Assembly: GCA_947455995.1 (NCBI GenBank)
Contig: CANGQA010000004.1
Location: forward strand, 18,921-82,920
Source of the DNA: Hyphomicrobiales bacterium
Lineage (GTDB): Bacteria > Pseudomonadota > Alphaproteobacteria > Rhizobiales > Beijerinckiaceae
Length of the DNA: 64,000 nt
Reading direction: 5' to 3'
Shown here: one piece after another, positions 1 through 8,251 of the stretch
Layout: every line of letters begins with the position of its first letter
How positions within the stretch are numbered: the first letter of the stretch is position 1
Position numbers and translations under genes: made by a program
Notes under the pieces: generated by a model
Databases searched by the model: none
What the model was told of the DNA's origin: nothing
Seen by the model: the letters and a program-made list of their open reading frames with translations, nothing else

Positions 1-556
1 GCCACGCCAGTTCCAGTTCGGCGGCAGCGGGTTCTTGGGCAGGTAAACCTGCTTCGTTGCGATATTCCTCGATGATCCGCGTCAAAATCCGGGTCTCGAC
101 GATGCTGACATACCATTTGTTGATGGCTGCGCCTTTTAAACCCGAAAATAGATAGATTCTGATCCAGTCACGGTCGAAAATGGCATCGGTATAGGCATCA
201 TAAAAATGCTGCAACCGCTCGCGGATCGGGCGTGTGCGATCACCGAGCATATCATCCCATTCGGGCTGCCAGCGATCCAGATAGACCCGTTTATAAACTT
301 CGCGGATCAGATCATCCTTGCTGGGAAAATACCGATAGAGCAGGGGTTGGGTAACGCCAAGCTTGCGGGCCAGTTCGCGGGTGCCGGCATCAAAGCCTTC
401 CTCGGCAAACAGGGTGGTGGCTTTGCGGATAAAGTCTTCACGACGCTGGGCTGGCGAGAGCCGCCGGTGTTTCGATGAAGCCTCTTGATCAACTGATCCG
501 TCAGAGGCAGGCATATCGGCAGCGGCGATAGTGTTGAGCTTGAATTCTTCATCCAT
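1..556 (-). CDS. TetR/AcrR family transcriptional regulator (C-terminus beyond window)
   Basis: The minus strand is open from an ATG at 556 to the window edge and gives 185 residues. The N-terminal part, about residues 36-82, is a TetR-type helix-turn-helix: a helix with FIRKATTLFAEEGF is followed by TRELARKLGV and the recognition helix ending in LYRYFPSKDDLI. The rest is the start of the all-helical ligand-binding domain, which is not family-specific. The gene lies 34 nt downstream of the flavin reductase on the same strand and is probably the last gene of the monooxygenase operon. It is therefore the natural candidate to bind the palindrome at 2476-2495 upstream of that operon. Ligand unknown. 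The protein is incomplete only because the window ends. Confidence 0.9.
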   Translation of the reverse strand, partial: MDEEFKLNTIAAADMPASDGSVDQEASSKHRRLSPAQRREDFIRKATTLFAEEGFDAGTRELARKLGVTQPLLYRYFPSKDDLIREVYKRVYLDRWQPEWDDMLGDRTRPIRERLQHFYDAYTDAIFDRDWIRIYLFSGLKGAAINKWYVSIVETRILTRIIEEYRNEAGLPAQEPAAAELELAW

Positions 557-590
557 CACCGCTGTTGTCCCGTTCGAATAATGGAATGGA

Positions 591-1124
591 TCAGACGAGG
601 TTCGCGAAAGCCCCGAAGGCCCCGCGGCTGAACAGCAATGGGTCTCCCTGATGGTGGTTATAGGCTTCCACGGCACCCAGAAAGATCACGTGATCGCCGC
701 CATAATAACGATAGGAGTTGCGGCACTCAAACTGCGCCAGCACGCCCTCAAGCTTTGGTGCGCCGCCCAGGCCGGGCTGCCAGTTCATCCCGGCAAATTT
801 ATCCTCTGAGGGACGAGCGAAGTGCAGGGCGATATCGGATTGGTCCTGCCGCAACACATTGATGCAGAAATGAGATGCATCCTGAAAAGCCTGCATGCTG
901 GGCGAATGGTTGACCAGACTCCACAATACCAAAGGCGGGTTAAGCGAAACCGATGAAAATGAATTGGCGGTCAGGCCCACTGTGCGGCCATCGGCACCCA
1001 CGGTGGTGATTACGGTCACGCCGGTACCGAAGCAACCGAGCGCGTGCCGGAAATCACGTGGGTCGAAAGAATCGGGCAGCGTCTCGGTTCCGGTCGGGCT
1101 GGTGGAGGTTTCGGTTTTGGACAT
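591..1124 (-). CDS. Flavin reductase family protein (reductase of a two-component monooxygenase)
   Basis: About 177 residues, the usual length of the FMN-binding split-barrel flavin reductases (HpaC/HsaB type). Family features are RHALGCFGTGVTVITT near the N-terminus, GLTANSFSSVSLNPP in the flavin-binding region and the conserved GGDHVIFLGAVEA segment near the C-terminus. Such enzymes reduce free FMN or FAD with NAD(P)H and hand it to a partner oxygenase. The gene directly follows the monooxygenase at 1133-2368, which fits a two-component system. I chose the ATG at 1124. An in-frame GTG at 1136 that overlaps the upstream stop (GTGA) is a possible alternative start. Much longer upstream extensions run through the monooxygenase in another frame and were rejected. 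Confidence 0.9.
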   Translation of the reverse strand: MSKTETSTSPTGTETLPDSFDPRDFRHALGCFGTGVTVITTVGADGRTVGLTANSFSSVSLNPPLVLWSLVNHSPSMQAFQDASHFCINVLRQDQSDIALHFARPSEDKFAGMNWQPGLGGAPKLEGVLAQFECRNSYRYYGGDHVIFLGAVEAYNHHQGDPLLFSRGAFGAFANLV

Positions 1125-1132
1125 GTTCTTGC

Positions 1133-2368
1133 TCACAGCGTCGGGTTTTCTGAGGGAAGGCCTAACGCAACCCGACCATAATTGGAGCCGGCAACGTCGA
1201 AATTGAAAGCAATGTGGGCGTTGACCGCATGGGCATCCCTGAACTGCTTCTCCATCGGAGAAAGGCGCGACAGGCCACCCGCTCCGCTGGCGGAAAACAG
1301 GATCGAGACCGCTTCGGTGCACAGATTGACAGAGAAAGCACCATCGCGCCGATAGCGTGTTTTGGTCAATAGATCCGGAATGATTGATTTGCGGCAGTCG
1401 TCCATCGCGTTGATGCAGATTGTGCGCATGATGTCGCGGCCTGTATCAATGCGGGCAGCGGCAGAAGCGATCTTGATCTGGGTTGATTGGAAATCACTCA
1501 GTTTGGCCCGATTATATTGCGAGGCACGATTGCGTGAAGACGCCAGATAATCGGCCAGACATACTTCTGCATTGCCCAGTGCAATGCCAGTAAGCACGAA
1601 GGGAAACAGGGCAAACACCGGAAGTTTATACAGTGCGCCTGGATTAATTGCGCTGCCCGGCGTAGGTCCGCCCGCAATCGCGCTGACGGCCAATGTCATG
1701 TCATCGGGTACAAATGCACTGCCGATGATCACATCATGAGAACCGGTTCCCGAAAGACCCATCGCGTTCCAGTTGTCCAATGTCTCATAAGCACTTTCGG
1801 GCACCAGAAAGATCCGCATTTCGGGTGCATCCGCATCGTCATCCGGGGTAACAATACCTGCCAGCATGTTCCACGTGCTTGGATTGACGCCGGACGAGAA
1901 AGGCCAGCGTCCCGACAATTCATAACCGCCTTTGACCTTTTTGGCCTTGCCAGAGGGAAACACGAAGGATGAGGCAATCAGCACATCGGGATTGTCGTTC
2001 CACAACAGATCCTGTGCGGCTTGCGGGAACATGCCGAGCATCCAGTGGTGGCTGCCGAGATTGGCGACATTCCATGCCACGGCCGCATCGCCATGGGCGA
2101 TGGCCGCAGCAAAATCGATCAGCCCGACATAGTCGAATTCGGAACCACCGACGCGTTTGGGTTGCAAAATCCGGAACATGCCTGCAGCATGCAGATCCTG
2201 TTCGGTCTGGCTTGGCAGGCGCCGCAGTTGCTCGGTCTCTGCGGCGCGGGCTTTCAGGGTCGGGACCAGTGAACGGGCGCGCTCCAGCATTGCCTCGTAA
2301 TTGTGGATATCATTGCTGGAGGTGCGGTGCTTGGCAGCACGATCGAGTTGAATGACAGAATCGGACAT
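1133..2368 (-). CDS. Acyl-CoA dehydrogenase-fold flavin-dependent monooxygenase (HsaA/HpaB-C2-like)
   Basis: 411 residues with the acyl-CoA dehydrogenase fold. An N-terminal helical domain is followed by the middle beta-domain (SGRWPFSSGVNPSTWNM, then MRIFLVPES and WNAMGLSGTGSHDV) and a C-terminal helical domain with a RDAHAVNAHIAFNFDVAG segment. These features, together with the adjacent flavin reductase, point to the group D oxygenases that hydroxylate with reduced flavin and O2 (HsaA, HpaH/C2 class) and not to a CoA dehydrogenase. The ATG at 2368 has a good GAGGAAG ribosome-binding site. The probable operon is monooxygenase, reductase, TetR. The substrate cannot be read from the sequence; an aromatic or heteroaromatic phenol-type substrate is typical of the family. 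Confidence 0.88.
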   Translation of the reverse strand: MSDSVIQLDRAAKHRTSSNDIHNYEAMLERARSLVPTLKARAAETEQLRRLPSQTEQDLHAAGMFRILQPKRVGGSEFDYVGLIDFAAAIAHGDAAVAWNVANLGSHHWMLGMFPQAAQDLLWNDNPDVLIASSFVFPSGKAKKVKGGYELSGRWPFSSGVNPSTWNMLAGIVTPDDDADAPEMRIFLVPESAYETLDNWNAMGLSGTGSHDVIIGSAFVPDDMTLAVSAIAGGPTPGSAINPGALYKLPVFALFPFVLTGIALGNAEVCLADYLASSRNRASQYNRAKLSDFQSTQIKIASAAARIDTGRDIMRTICINAMDDCRKSIIPDLLTKTRYRRDGAFSVNLCTEAVSILFSASGAGGLSRLSPMEKQFRDAHAVNAHIAFNFDVAGSNYGRVALGLPSENPTL

Positions 2369-2475
2369 AACGACTTCCTCGTGTGTCTTGTTGGATCACA
2401 GCCGAACAACAAAACGGTTCATTGCTCTTGGCGACTCTGGCATGGCATGCTGCAGAACAATCACCAAGATATTTA

Positions 2476-2495
2476 AATTTATCGACCGATAAATT
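2476..2495. promoter_or_regulatory. Perfect palindrome, probable TetR-type operator
   Basis: The arms AATTTATCG (2476-2484) and CGATAAATT (2487-2495) are exact reverse complements separated by AC. Length and symmetry fit a TetR-family operator. It lies about 110 nt upstream of the monooxygenase start, whose operon probably ends with a TetR gene. Binding by that regulator is an inference. Confidence 0.55.
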
Positions 2496-2598
2496 AACAG
2501 ATGTATCCCGTCGGTTCAAGTCCCCGATTTCTCAAAAAAATATCGAGAAAAAATGACGCTTGTCGCGCATAGAGGGTTGCAGTGGCGATTCAAGCCCT

Positions 2599-2628
2599 AT
2601 AGTTATTTTTCGGATGATAAATAACTAT
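2599..2628. promoter_or_regulatory. Inverted repeat overlapping a possible -10 of the cyclase gene
   Basis: ATAGTTATTT (2599-2608) and AAATAACTAT (2619-2628) are perfect 10-bp arms separated by 10 nt. A TATAGT hexamer at 2598-2603 lies 15 nt after TTGCAG at 2577-2582, a slightly short sigma-70-like arrangement, so a protein bound here could block transcription of the plus-strand gene at 2729. The sequence differs from the 2476-2495 palindrome, so a different regulator is possible. Confidence 0.4.
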
Positions 2629-2728
2629 CAATCATCGGGCAAGTTCGTTGATGACCAAGTTGATTGGGATCGAACGAAGGATGCAAGATGGTTGCTTGCA
2701 TGGATTGTGAAACCAGAGGGAGAGACCG

Positions 2729-3685
2729 ATGCGTAAACCAGTCAACCGCGCTGCGATTATGGAAGCGGCAGAAAAATTGTCGAATTGGGGCCGTTGGGGC
2801 AAAGATGACCAGATTGGCACTCTCAATAACGTATCGCCCGAAGACATCGTCAATGCCGGCAAATTGATCAAAAAGGGCAAGACCTTCTCGCTTGGTCTGT
2901 CTTTGAAGGAGCCGATCCAGTCAGGTCTGTTCGGCGGTCGCTGGAACCCGATCCATACCATGCTGGCCACCGGCACCGATGCTGCTGCAGGCAATCAGGA
3001 CGAGCCGTTTCCCTATTTGCGCTATGCCGATGACGCGATCAATATGCCATGCCAGGCCTCTACCCAATGGGATGCGCTGTGCCACATCTTCCTTGACGAC
3101 AAGATGTATAACGGCTTTGACGCCAAGCTGGTCGATGCGCGCGGTGCCAAAAAGCTCGGGATCGAGCATACCCGCGACAAGATGGTCGGCCGCGGCGTGC
3201 TGCTGGATGTCGCGCGCTGGAAAGGCGTTGATTCGCTCGATGACGGTTATGCCATCAGCAATGATGATCTTGACGGTTGCGCCAAGGCGCAGGGCGTGGA
3301 AATCCGCAAGGGTGATTTCGTGATTGTCCGCACCGGCCATCAGGAGCGCTGCCTCGCCAAGGGTGACTGGGCGGGATATGCGGGCGGTGACGCTCCCGGT
3401 CTGGCGTTCGAGACCTGCTACTGGGTCCGCGAAAAGGATATTGCCGCGATCTGCACCGATACATGGGGCTGCGAAGTGCGCCCGAATGAAACCAATGAGG
3501 CCAACCAGCCCTGGCATTGGGTGGTTATTCCGGCCATTGGCATTTCAATGGGCGAAATCTTCTACCTGAAGGAATTGGGTGAGGATTGCGCGCAGGACAA
3601 GGTTTACGAATTCTTCTTCTCTGCCCCGCCCTTGCATTTGCCCGGGGCAGCCGGTTCGCCGATCAATCCGCAAGCTATCAAATAA
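2729..3685 (+). CDS. Cyclase family protein (kynurenine formamidase-like metal-dependent hydrolase)
   Basis: 318 residues of the cyclase/kynurenine formamidase-like superfamily. Family marks are the STQWDALCHIF segment, which corresponds to the metal-binding H-x-G-T-H-x-D-x-P-x-H loop in a degenerate form, GVLLDVARWKG, GDFVIVRTGHQ and the later ICTDTWGCEVRPNET segment. Members hydrolyse cyclic amides or esters or N-formyl amides; this longer subgroup (about 320 residues) is mostly uncharacterised. A strong GAGGGAGAG ribosome-binding site precedes the ATG. It is transcribed away from the monooxygenase operon through a shared regulatory region, so it may act on a product of that oxygenase (inference). 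A strong terminator follows at 3701. Substrate unknown. Confidence 0.85.
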   Translation: MRKPVNRAAIMEAAEKLSNWGRWGKDDQIGTLNNVSPEDIVNAGKLIKKGKTFSLGLSLKEPIQSGLFGGRWNPIHTMLATGTDAAAGNQDEPFPYLRYADDAINMPCQASTQWDALCHIFLDDKMYNGFDAKLVDARGAKKLGIEHTRDKMVGRGVLLDVARWKGVDSLDDGYAISNDDLDGCAKAQGVEIRKGDFVIVRTGHQERCLAKGDWAGYAGGDAPGLAFETCYWVREKDIAAICTDTWGCEVRPNETNEANQPWHWVVIPAIGISMGEIFYLKELGEDCAQDKVYEFFFSAPPLHLPGAAGSPINPQAIK

Positions 3686-3700
3686 GCGGTTCAGTCAAAA

Positions 3701-3735
3701 AAGCCTGCCCGAGACATTTTCGGGCAGGCTTTTTC
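3701..3735. terminator. Bidirectional intrinsic terminator between convergent genes
   Basis: The arms AAGCCTGCCCGA (3701-3712) and TCGGGCAGGCTT (3720-3731) form a perfect 12-bp stem with a 7-nt loop, followed by a T-run on the plus strand and preceded by an A-run (T-run on the minus strand). It ends both the cyclase gene and the minus-strand SDR gene. Confidence 0.9.
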
Positions 3736-3750
3736 TCTGCTCATAAAAGA

Positions 3751-4518
3751 TCATTCTGCCGTCCATCCACCGTCGACCAACAATGCGGTGCCGGTGACCA
3801 GTGCCGAGGCGTCAGACGCCAGAAACACCACGGGACCCATGAGATCCTCGATCTCGCCCAAGCGGCCCAATTTGATCTTGGCAAGCACGCTGGCTTTGAA
3901 ACTTTCATTGGCGAAAAACGGTTTGGTCATCTCGGTCAGGATAAAGGTCGGGCAGATGGTGTTGACGCGGATGCCTTGCGGCCCCAGTTCGATCGCCAGT
4001 GCCTTGGTCATGCCTTCCATCGCATGTTTGGACGCGCAATAGATGGTGCGGCCTTGGCCGCCGACATGTCCCATTTGCGACGAGATGGTGATGATCGAGC
4101 CTTTTTTGCCCGCTGCGACCATGCCGCGCGCAACATTGCGGGCGACAAAATAGGCGGCGCGGACATTGAGACCCATTACGGCATCGAAATCATCGGCTTC
4201 GACCTCGACCATAGGCTTGGGCCGGTTGGTTCCGGCATTGTTGACCAGCACATCGAACGGACCAGCCGCTTTGATCATGGCTTCGGAGGCGGCCAGATCG
4301 GTCACATCCATCACCAGCGCCTCGGCCTTCAAGCCTTTGGCGCGCAAGGCTTCGGCTCCCGCCTCGATCTCGTCACGGCTGCGGGCGGCAAGCACGACAT
4401 GAGCGCCCGCCTCCGCCAAAGCAACAGCAGCAGCCAACCCGATGCCGCGTCCGGCACCGGTCACCAGCGCCTTGCGGCCATCAAGCCGGAAGGAGGGCGT
4501 CGTTGGAAGCACGCTCAT
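3751..4518 (-). CDS. SDR family NAD(P)-dependent oxidoreductase
   Basis: 255 residues, a classical short-chain dehydrogenase. The cofactor motif TGAGRGIG is at residues 20-27, NNAG at about 93-96, the catalytic Ser in ITISSQ at about 146-147, Tyr160 and Lys164 in YCASK. The C-terminus ends in the usual VDGGWTAE. The ATG at 4518 overlaps the stop of the upstream HisD-family gene by 4 nt (ATGA), so the two are translationally coupled. In known sulfopropanediol clusters an HpsN-type HisD homologue is accompanied by SDR enzymes (HpsO, HpsP), which makes oxidation of a small polyol or its sulfonate a possibility here; the substrate is not determined by the sequence. Confidence 0.92.
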   Translation of the reverse strand: MSVLPTTPSFRLDGRKALVTGAGRGIGLAAAVALAEAGAHVVLAARSRDEIEAGAEALRAKGLKAEALVMDVTDLAASEAMIKAAGPFDVLVNNAGTNRPKPMVEVEADDFDAVMGLNVRAAYFVARNVARGMVAAGKKGSIITISSQMGHVGGQGRTIYCASKHAMEGMTKALAIELGPQGIRVNTICPTFILTEMTKPFFANESFKASVLAKIKLGRLGEIEDLMGPVVFLASDASALVTGTALLVDGGWTAE

Positions 4519-5822
4519 TGGGCGGCTCCGCCGTAAGGCACGTTCTGGCCACCATAGCGGCGTACCCGCACATTGGCCTGTTCGGCATGGCCGACAAACC
4601 CTTCCAGCAAGCACAGGCGCGAGCAATAGGCGCCGATTTTGGCCGAGGCTTCGTCAGTCGTGACTTTTTGCCAGGTGCAGGTTTTCATGAATTTGCCAAC
4701 CCACAAACCGCCGGTGTAACGGGCAGCTTTCATGGTTGGCAAAGTGTGGTTGGTGCCGATCACCTTGTCGCCGAAGGCCACATTGGTGCGCGGACCCAGA
4801 AACAGCGCACCGAAATTGCGCATATTGTCGCGAAACCAGTCATCGCGGTCGGTCATCACCTGCACATGCTCGGAGGCAACAAAATCGGCCTGTGCCAGCA
4901 TTTCCTCGTAGCTGTCGCAGACGATCACTTCGCCGAAATCAGTCCAGGCCTGACGGGCTACATCACCGGTTGGCAGGATCGACAGGATCCGTTCCACTTC
5001 GGCCATGGTTTCACGCGCCAGCTTTTCGGAGTTGGTGATCAGCACGGCAGGCGAGGTCGGCCCATGTTCGGCTTGCCCCAACAGATCCGTGGCGCAGATT
5101 TCCGCATCCACTGTTTCATCGGCAATCACCAGAGTTTCGGTCGGACCTGCAAACAGATCGATACCGACGCGGCCATAGAGCTGGCGCTTGGCTTCGGCGA
5201 CAAAGGCGTTGCCGGGTCCAACCAGCATATCGACCGGCTTGACACTCTGGGTGCCCAAGGCCATGGCAGCAACAGCTTGCACTCCGCCAAGAACCAGAAT
5301 TTCATCCGCGCCACCCATGTGCATGGCCGCAACAATCGCCGGATGCGGTCCACCCTGATGGGGAGGGGCCGAGGCAATCACCCGATCCACCCCTGCCACT
5401 TTGGCAGTGACAACCGACATATGGGCCGAAGCCACCATCGGATAACGGCCGCCCGGAACATAGCAGCCAACGGCCTGCATAGGGACATTGCGATGGCCAA
5501 GGATAACCCCCGGCATGGTCTCGATTTCAAGATCTTTCAGGCAGGCCTTCTGGGCTTGCGCGAAATTGCGGACTTGTGTCTGGGCAAAGGCGATATCTTC
5601 GAGATCGCGCGGGGCAACCCGATCCATTGTTTCCTTGATTTCTTTCGGTGACAGGAAAAATTCCTTGGGCTCCCAGCCGTCAAATTTTTTGGAAAGATCG
5701 CGGATCGCTGCGTCGCCGCGGGCCTCGACATCGGCCAGAATGGTTTCAACAGTTTCACGGACCTGACGGTCGTAATCTTTGCGAGCTTGGGCATCTCTGC
5801 CATGTTTCAGGTGGCGTGCCAT
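4515..5822 (-). CDS. Histidinol dehydrogenase-family oxidoreductase, probably HpsN-like
   Basis: 435 residues covering the whole HisD fold. Residues matching the HisD zinc and catalytic sites are present: Gln250 and His253 in GQAEHG, Glu318 and His319 in SEHV, Asp352 in [13 protein letters not shown] and a His near 412. The nucleotide-binding [15 protein letters not shown] segment is also kept. The C-terminal sequence and the setting differ from biosynthetic HisD: no his gene is nearby, and the partners are an SDR, a YdcZ transporter and a GST. HisD homologues of this type include sulfopropanediol/sulfolactate dehydrogenase (HpsN). I infer a catabolic alcohol-to-acid dehydrogenase. The ATG at 5822 has a GGAGAG ribosome-binding site. 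Confidence 0.85.
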   Translation of the reverse strand: MARHLKHGRDAQARKDYDRQVRETVETILADVEARGDAAIRDLSKKFDGWEPKEFFLSPKEIKETMDRVAPRDLEDIAFAQTQVRNFAQAQKACLKDLEIETMPGVILGHRNVPMQAVGCYVPGGRYPMVASAHMSVVTAKVAGVDRVIASAPPHQGGPHPAIVAAMHMGGADEILVLGGVQAVAAMALGTQSVKPVDMLVGPGNAFVAEAKRQLYGRVGIDLFAGPTETLVIADETVDAEICATDLLGQAEHGPTSPAVLITNSEKLARETMAEVERILSILPTGDVARQAWTDFGEVIVCDSYEEMLAQADFVASEHVQVMTDRDDWFRDNMRNFGALFLGPRTNVAFGDKVIGTNHTLPTMKAARYTGGLWVGKFMKTCTWQKVTTDEASAKIGAYCSRLCLLEGFVGHAEQANVRVRRYGGQNVPYGGAAQ

Positions 5823-5846
5823 GTGGCTTCTCTCCAGTTATTTGAG

Positions 5847-5856
5847 TGATTAATCA
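5847..5856. promoter_or_regulatory. Short perfect palindrome upstream of the HisD-family gene
   Basis: TGATTAATCA is self-complementary and lies 25-34 nt upstream of the minus-strand start at 5822, in the 97-nt gap after the YdcZ gene. It could be an operator for an internal promoter. Ten bases of symmetry are weak evidence on their own. Confidence 0.25.
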
Positions 5857-5919
5857 ATCATGAAGGTTAGGTAGGGCGAACAATCACGGCTGGCAAGGAT
5901 GCCAAGATTGGTTCAATAC

Positions 5920-6381
5920 TCAGTCAGACAGGTGAAAGGTCAGTGCACCGCATGTCACCAGGGCAAGGGCCAGCCATTTCATCGGTGAAATCGTTACACT
6001 TTGCAGTCCCCACATGCCGAAACCGTCGGCGGTAATGGCTCCGATCAGCTGACCGGCAATCACAGAGAGTAAAAAGACCACGCTTCCGGTTCGTGGAACG
6101 ACCACCAGCGCCCCAATTACAAAAACAGCACCTGTGATTCCACCAATCCATGCCCACCATGGGGCCTCGGCAATGGCCTCAAGGCTTGGCAATTGCCGGA
6201 CGGTGAAGAGGGCGAAAACAAACACCAGCAACACGCTGGTGCCGATCGAATAGAGCGCTGCCAAGGCAGGCGCACCAAGACGGCGGGCCGCCTCGGCATT
6301 AACAGGGGCCTGCCAGGTCAGAAATAAGCCCAACATCATGCAAAACAGGATCAGGACGATCTTTTCGGTTAAGCCGGACAT
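5920..6381 (-). CDS. YdcZ-type DMT family transporter
   Basis: 153 residues with about five hydrophobic segments, the size and pattern of the YdcZ/DUF606 branch of the drug/metabolite transporters. Recognisable features are the LTWQAPVNAEAARRLG segment after the first helix, the WWAWIGGITGA segment before the third and the GQLIGAITADGFGMWG segment near the fourth. A GGAGAGG ribosome-binding site precedes the ATG at 6381. It lies 26 nt downstream of the GST gene and upstream of the HisD-family gene on the same strand. It may export or import a small metabolite of that pathway (inference). YdcZ proteins of half size usually work as dimers. Confidence 0.85.
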   Translation of the reverse strand: MSGLTEKIVLILFCMMLGLFLTWQAPVNAEAARRLGAPALAALYSIGTSVLLVFVFALFTVRQLPSLEAIAEAPWWAWIGGITGAVFVIGALVVVPRTGSVVFLLSVIAGQLIGAITADGFGMWGLQSVTISPMKWLALALVTCGALTFHLSD

Positions 6382-6407
6382 TGTAGGACCTCTCCTGATC
6401 AGACCTG

Positions 6408-7055
6408 TCAGATTTGCGGGGCGCCTGGCTGACGCAGAGGATGGGAGTCCATGAATGCAGGATTGGCAAAGCAGGTATCGCCCAAGGCTTTGACGGTTGG
6501 ATAGGCGGCGAGATCAATTTTGAATAATTGCGCCGAGATCAAATGACCGACAATTCCGATATCGGCAATGCCGGGGGTTGTGCCGACCGCGTAGGGGCAT
6601 GGCGGACGCTTTTTAAGCATGGTTTCATAGGTGTTAAGGCCGCGTACAATCCAATGGGTTGCCCATTGGTCAATGGCAGGGCCATCGGCGCCCAGACTCT
6701 GGCCCAGATAGGCCCGCACCCGCGGCACGATCAGTGGATGTGCATCTGCAATATTGACCATGGCCAAAGCCCGCGCATAGGCTCGATCGGCCGGATCTTT
6801 GGGAAGCAAAGGCGGTTCGGGATGGGTTTCATCAAGATATTCGATGATTGGCAGGGATTGGAAAAAACTATGTGAGCCATCCACCAGTGTTGGTACGGCA
6901 TGTTCGGCGTTAATCGCGCTATAATCGGAGGAAAATTGCTCACCCGATAGAATATCAACGGATACTTCATCAAACGGAAGATGCTTGAGACGCAAAGCGG
7001 TACGAACACGGAACGCTGCAATAGAACGCCAGAAGCCGTAAAGTTTGATGGCCAT
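6408..7055 (-). CDS. Glutathione S-transferase family protein, maleylacetoacetate isomerase-like
   Basis: 215 residues with an N-terminal thioredoxin-fold domain (KLYGFWRSIAAFRVRTAL, EHAVPTLVDGSHSFFQSLPIIEYL) and an all-helical C-terminal domain. The RSIAAFRVRTAL segment matches the zeta-class SSC-x-RVRIAL signature, with Ser in the first position but Ala in place of the Cys region. Zeta-class enzymes isomerise maleylacetoacetate or maleylpyruvate, which would fit aromatic-ring catabolism and the hydratase gene nearby. The ATG at 7055 has an AGGAGAG ribosome-binding site; a longer upstream reading has none. The best call is a zeta-like GST; isomerase activity is an inference. Confidence 0.85.
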   Translation of the reverse strand: MAIKLYGFWRSIAAFRVRTALRLKHLPFDEVSVDILSGEQFSSDYSAINAEHAVPTLVDGSHSFFQSLPIIEYLDETHPEPPLLPKDPADRAYARALAMVNIADAHPLIVPRVRAYLGQSLGADGPAIDQWATHWIVRGLNTYETMLKKRPPCPYAVGTTPGIADIGIVGHLISAQLFKIDLAAYPTVKALGDTCFANPAFMDSHPLRQPGAPQI

Positions 7056-7177
7056 TGTGTTTCTCTCCTTGATTTTGTTAGCATCAACCAACCCTGCTTT
7101 TGACGGTCTGACAAGCCCTGTGCAAGCGGATGGGCCGCGCAGTCAAAGCATAGCTGGCGTAAAACAGAATAGGTTGC

Positions 7178-8113
7178 CTAGGTCTGGCCGTCGGTGCCTG
7201 CTCCGCAGACAATAATACAGACATGCTGGTCCGGTTCGATGGTGACGGCACCGGTCTGCAATGCTGCGAGTGTGGCTGCGCCCGACAGGTCGGCCGCAAT
7301 CCCGCATTCGAACCACAGACTGCGCGCAGCGCGCGCCATATCATCATCACTGATCAGCACAACACCATCCAACGTGGAGCGGATCAACTCGAATACCCGC
7401 TCATCGGTCCGCTTGGAAGCCATGGTCGGCACGCGGGTTTCGATCTTATCAAGGGTCACCACATGATTGGCGGCAAGACTGGCATGCAGTGTCGGGGCGC
7501 CGAACGGTTCGATCCCGATCACCTTGACCTGCGGGCGGCGCGCCTTGATGGCCGTTCCAAGCCCCGCGGCCAATCCGCCACCACCTATTGCGACCAGTAC
7601 GACATCGACATCGGGAATATCATCGAGAATTTCGAGGCCGAGCGTCCCTTGTCCGGCGACAACAAAGGGGTCGGAAAACGGGTGGACATACGCGGCGCCG
7701 GTTTGTTCGGCATAGGCAAGGGCTTGGACATTGCACTCATCAAAGGAATCGCCGCCAATCACGGTATCGGCATTCCAGCCTCTGAATTTGGGCAATTTGT
7801 CGGGTGCAACATTGGAGGGTAGAAAAATCTTGGTCGGCACGCCCATCACAAAGCCGGTGCGGGCGATCGCCAGACCGTGATTGCCGCCAGATGCGGTCAC
7901 AAGGCCCTTGGCTATGGTTTCGGGCGGCAGGGTCAACAGGCGGTTGATGGCACCACGCGCCTTGAAAGAGCCGGTCACCTGCTGCAATTCGAGTTTCAAC
8001 GTGGCGCGGAAGGGGAGAGGATCACGCCACTGGCTGACCGGTAAAATAGGGGTATGGCGCACATAGGAGCTGATGCGGCTGCGTGCGGCTTCAATATCGG
8101 CAATCGAAATCAT
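7178..8113 (-). CDS. Threonine/serine dehydratase family protein (PLP-dependent, fold type II)
   Basis: 311 residues. Lys51 in the GSFKARGA motif is the expected PLP lysine, SGGNHG follows, and the glycine-rich phosphate-binding loop AIGGGGLAAGL is in the middle. There is no C-terminal ACT regulatory domain, so it is a catabolic-type or stand-alone enzyme and not biosynthetic IlvA. It may deaminate threonine or serine or eliminate from a related hydroxy-amino acid; EutB of ectoine catabolism is another family member. It is probably the first gene of the minus-strand run leading to the SDR at 3751, with a 122-nt gap to the GST gene. Confidence 0.88.
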   Translation of the reverse strand: MISIADIEAARSRISSYVRHTPILPVSQWRDPLPFRATLKLELQQVTGSFKARGAINRLLTLPPETIAKGLVTASGGNHGLAIARTGFVMGVPTKIFLPSNVAPDKLPKFRGWNADTVIGGDSFDECNVQALAYAEQTGAAYVHPFSDPFVVAGQGTLGLEILDDIPDVDVVLVAIGGGGLAAGLGTAIKARRPQVKVIGIEPFGAPTLHASLAANHVVTLDKIETRVPTMASKRTDERVFELIRSTLDGVVLISDDDMARAARSLWFECGIAADLSGAATLAALQTGAVTIEPDQHVCIIVCGAGTDGQT

Positions 8114-8251
8114 CTGATGTCTTTTCCTTTAAGTCGATAGCGACCACCGGGGCTGGGTCGAAATTTTATTCACAGGGATAGTCCCAAATCAGCCGTTCTC
8201 ATGCAACACTGTGTTTCAAGACTTAACATGAATGGTAATCGGGAGACAAAA

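Larger units (their letters stand above)
2369..2728. other. Divergent regulatory region between the monooxygenase operon and the cyclase gene
   Basis: 360 nt without a credible gene. It is AT-rich compared with the flanking genes and holds two strong inverted repeats, described separately at 2476-2495 and 2599-2628, plus a weaker one with TTTCTC at 2528-2533 and GAGAAA at 2545-2550. It must carry the promoters of both divergent units. A ribosome-binding site (GAGGGAGAG) lies just before the cyclase ATG at 2729. Confidence 0.6.

Noticed and set aside
3586..4536. Plus-strand open frame of 316 codons
   Set aside because: It runs across the end of the cyclase gene, the terminator and antisense through the SDR gene. 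No coding features.
4503..5651. Long plus-strand open frame of 382 codons
   Set aside because: It lies antisense to the HisD-family gene, which has all family motifs and a ribosome-binding site. The antisense translation is His/Arg/Gln-rich and matches no family.
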